From: a bacterium
GTDB taxonomy: Bacteria > Verrucomicrobiota > Kiritimatiellia > UBA8416 > CAMZLY01
Assembly: GCA_030632465.1 (NCBI GenBank)
Contig: DAOVUR010000002.1
Location: 1-24,724 of the forward strand
Length of the DNA stretch: 24,724 nucleotides
Direction of reading: 5' to 3'
The first letter of the stretch is position 1. Each line of letters starts with the position of its first letter. This document shows, one piece after another, positions 23,101 to 24,724 of the stretch. A program made the translations under genes and the position numbers. The notes under the pieces were generated by a model. The model saw only the letters and a program-made list of their open reading frames with translations. It was not told the DNA's origin and did no database searches.

Positions 23101-23154
23101 CAGCTTTCAGTTATTAGTTTTCAGCTATCAGTTTTAAAAATGGTAGGGTGCGCT
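23101..23154. repeat. Heptamer array and punctuation word inside the gcv operon
   Basis: Units CAGCTTT/CAGTTAT/TAGTTTT/CAGCTAT/CAGTTTT (23101-23135) are followed by AGGGTGCGCT (23145-23154), a variant of the ACGGTGCGCT word. This is the only spacer array found between genes that must be co-transcribed as one operon, and it is the widest gap in that operon. Confidence 0.75.
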
Positions 23155-23170
23155 CTCTGAGCAAGCCTTG

Positions 23171-23551
23171 CTAGCCTGCAATAAAAGCTTCGTAATCGGC
23201 GGCAGACATCAGTGCATCAACTGCGGCAGTATCAATATCAGTTAGTTTACAGATCCATCCGTTTTCATAAGGGGAATCGTTAATAGCTTCCGGCTCATCA
23301 TCTAGAGTGCTATTTAGTTCTGAAACAGTACCAGCTATTGGGGCAAGTATATCAGATGCTGCTTTTACAGATTCAATTACAGCGATCTCTTCGCCAGAGC
23401 AAACTTTTTTACCTTCGGCAGGTAGTTCAACATAAGTTATGTCGCCGAGTTCAGATTGTGCATGATCTGTGATGCCTATAACAGCTGTATCACCATCAAG
23501 ACGTACCCATTCGTGGTCTTTTGTATATTTCAAAGTGTCAGGTGTGCTCAT
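23171..23551 (-). CDS. gcvH: Glycine cleavage system H protein
   Basis: Small lipoyl carrier shuttling the aminomethyl group from P-protein to T-protein. Seen: LKYTKDHEWVRLDGDTAVIGITDHAQSELGDITYVELP; the lipoylation site ESVKA with K63; DILAPIAGTVSELNSTLDDEPEAINDSPYENGWICKL; and the usual ending. The 126 residues are typical. The start is the ATG at 23551 (MSTPDTLKY), 7 nt after AAAGGAG; a longer in-frame start at 23584 would lie inside gcvT and add eleven unrelated residues. The gcvT stop is 1 nt away, so the ribosome binding site lies in the gcvT coding end. Confidence 0.96.
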   Translation of the reverse strand: MSTPDTLKYTKDHEWVRLDGDTAVIGITDHAQSELGDITYVELPAEGKKVCSGEEIAVIESVKAASDILAPIAGTVSELNSTLDDEPEAINDSPYENGWICKLTDIDTAAVDALMSAADYEAFIAG

Positions 23552-23552
23552 A

Positions 23553-24626
23553 CTATTTCTCCTTTTTATAAAACGGTAAATCAAAGATTGTAGCGTCTAA
23601 AATTTTACGCCCGTTGTCAATACCAATTGGGTTCTCTACTTGAGATTTTTCTCTATCTATAAAGGCTGTGCCGATCGATGCATTGAGAGTTGGTGAAAAT
23701 GAGCCACTTACTACGTTTCCGATCACTTCTCCGTTCACAACCACGGTGTGTCCATTTCTTGCTGCTTGTCGGCCTTCTATTTTGAAGCCGCGTAGCGCGC
23801 GTCCTGTTTTATTGGCTATCTTTTCCTCGAGAACTGATTTGCCGATAAAATTGTTATTCATACAGACGAACCGCATTAGATTTGCCTGTTCAGGAGTGGT
23901 CTCTTCATCAAGTTCATGCCCATATAGCGGCAATCCCGACTCAAGTCGTAGGGTGTCACGTGCTCCTAGTCCGGCAGGTTTTACGCCAGCATCTAAAAAT
24001 AGCTGCCATAGCTCTACGATAACATCGTTATCGGCATATAGTTCTACGCCATATTCACCAGTGTAGCCGGTGCGACTAACGATTACGGTTTTATTATTCC
24101 AGGTTACCTCTTTGAAACGGAAAAACTTGATTTCGCTTAAGTCTATTTTGAGGACAGATTCAACAGGCGCTTTTGACAAAGGCCCTTGTATATCAATTTT
24201 GCCGCAGTTATCAGATATATCGGTCACTGTCGTTGTTGCTGATACGTGGTCCTTGATCCATTGTAGATCGTTTTCTTTTGTTCCTGCATTAACAACTATC
24301 ATCCATTTATTTTCATTAAAGCGGTACGTGATGAGGTCATCAAGTACACCAGCTTCTTCATTTAGCATGAAGCCGTAGCGGCATTGCCCGTCAACAAGAG
24401 GTTCGATATTCGTTGTTAGTAATCGTTTTATATCTTCTTTTACTTCCGGGCCTTCGAGGATGAATTCTCCCATGTGGCAGATGTCGAAGATGCTTACTTC
24501 ATTACGGGTTCGGTTATGTTCGGCAACAATGCCGTCGTACTGAACAGGCATCATCCAGCCGCCAAAGTCGATCATGCGTGCGCCAAGGTCTTTATGTGCA
24601 TTATGTAGTATAGTCTGTTGTATCAT
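23553..24626 (-). CDS. gcvT: Aminomethyltransferase, glycine cleavage T protein
   Basis: Releases ammonia from aminomethyl-lipoyl GcvH and passes the carbon to tetrahydrofolate, making 5,10-methylene-THF. Seen: MIDFGGWMMPVQYDGI, FDICHMGEFILEG, GQCRYGFMLNEEAGVLDDLITYR, MIVVNAGTKENDLQWI, SRTGYTGEYGVELY, GLGARDTLRLESGLPLYGHEL and a C-terminal GNVVSGSFSPTLNASIGTAF. The 357 residues are typical. The start is MIQQTILH at 24626, with AAGGA 8 nt upstream; the frame stays open upstream to 24683 but those residues are unlike the family. First gene of the operon gcvT-gcvH-gcvPA-gcvPB. Only 98 bp of its leader is in the window, so a glycine riboswitch further up cannot be checked; 24627-24724 is AT-rich with no recognised element. 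Confidence 0.95.
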   Translation of the reverse strand: MIQQTILHNAHKDLGARMIDFGGWMMPVQYDGIVAEHNRTRNEVSIFDICHMGEFILEGPEVKEDIKRLLTTNIEPLVDGQCRYGFMLNEEAGVLDDLITYRFNENKWMIVVNAGTKENDLQWIKDHVSATTTVTDISDNCGKIDIQGPLSKAPVESVLKIDLSEIKFFRFKEVTWNNKTVIVSRTGYTGEYGVELYADNDVIVELWQLFLDAGVKPAGLGARDTLRLESGLPLYGHELDEETTPEQANLMRFVCMNNNFIGKSVLEEKIANKTGRALRGFKIEGRQAARNGHTVVVNGEVIGNVVSGSFSPTLNASIGTAFIDREKSQVENPIGIDNGRKILDATIFDLPFYKKEK

Positions 24627-24724
24627 CTTTAGTATCCTTCCGAAATAGTAGAAACAGGAGGATAAATACGCTACTTGCGACAAAAAAGAAAGAAAAATCT
24701 ATGTAAATATAGTAATAGTATATA

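Overview
The window (about 24.7 kb, low to moderate GC by eye) reads as chromosomal DNA from a Gram-negative bacterium. My best guess is the PVC group, Kiritimatiellota or a relative. The main evidence is the truncated protein at the left edge: Gly-Trp-Ile repeats, a 'DSDGDGIPDAWEY' calcium-binding stretch, an 'LQEYIADTDP' segment and a C-terminal 'YRLQSNDDL...FYRVKA' module, an architecture I associate with secreted Kiritimatiellota/Verrucomicrobia proteins. An outer-membrane NfrA-like protein shows the cell is diderm. The phylum is inference. No rRNA, tRNA, CRISPR array or transposase was seen.

Layout. 1-5191 (+): end of a secreted repeat protein, a family 2 glycosyltransferase, a DUF2079-type polytopic membrane protein, and miaA. 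5591-11989 (+): a tight three-gene operon resembling E. coli nfrB-nfrA-ybcH, which makes and exports the c-di-GMP-controlled surface glycan used as receptor by phage N4. 12287-14326: an AraC-family regulator (-) divergent from a stand-alone corrinoid protein (+) that ends in a strong terminator. 14517-17998: a GltS-type symporter (-) divergent from a homocysteine S-methyltransferase and a methyl-tetrahydrofolate-binding methyltransferase (+). 18180-19832 (+): folE and an AEC-family transporter. 20307-24626 (-): the glycine cleavage operon gcvT-gcvH-gcvPA-gcvPB.

The right half has a one-carbon theme. Glycine cleavage makes methylene-THF, FolE starts pterin synthesis, and the three methyltransferase parts (homocysteine/Zn, folate and B12 modules) together correspond to the first three modules of MetH on separate polypeptides. 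A fourth AdoMet-dependent reactivation module is not present here. The left half has a cell-surface glycan theme.

The feature that ordinary gene annotation does not explain is the spacer DNA. Nearly every gap between transcription units is built from 20-40 bp arrays of degenerate tandem units with a fixed period: 7 bp (AGTCTAC, AGGGTGA, TGATGAC, GAACGAT and CAGTTAT families), 9 bp (ACAGGATTA, AACTACGAA and TTTCAGTGT families) or 6 bp (TAATCC family). They are punctuated by a recurrent word close to ACGGTGCGCT. The same arrays recur at distant loci, several begin within 10 nt of a stop codon, and one composite occurs twice with its modules reordered, forming the C-terminal tails of two unrelated proteins in two reading frames. 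Heptamer tandem repeats (STRR) are known from cyanobacteria; I do not know of a description matching this punctuated multi-period mosaic.
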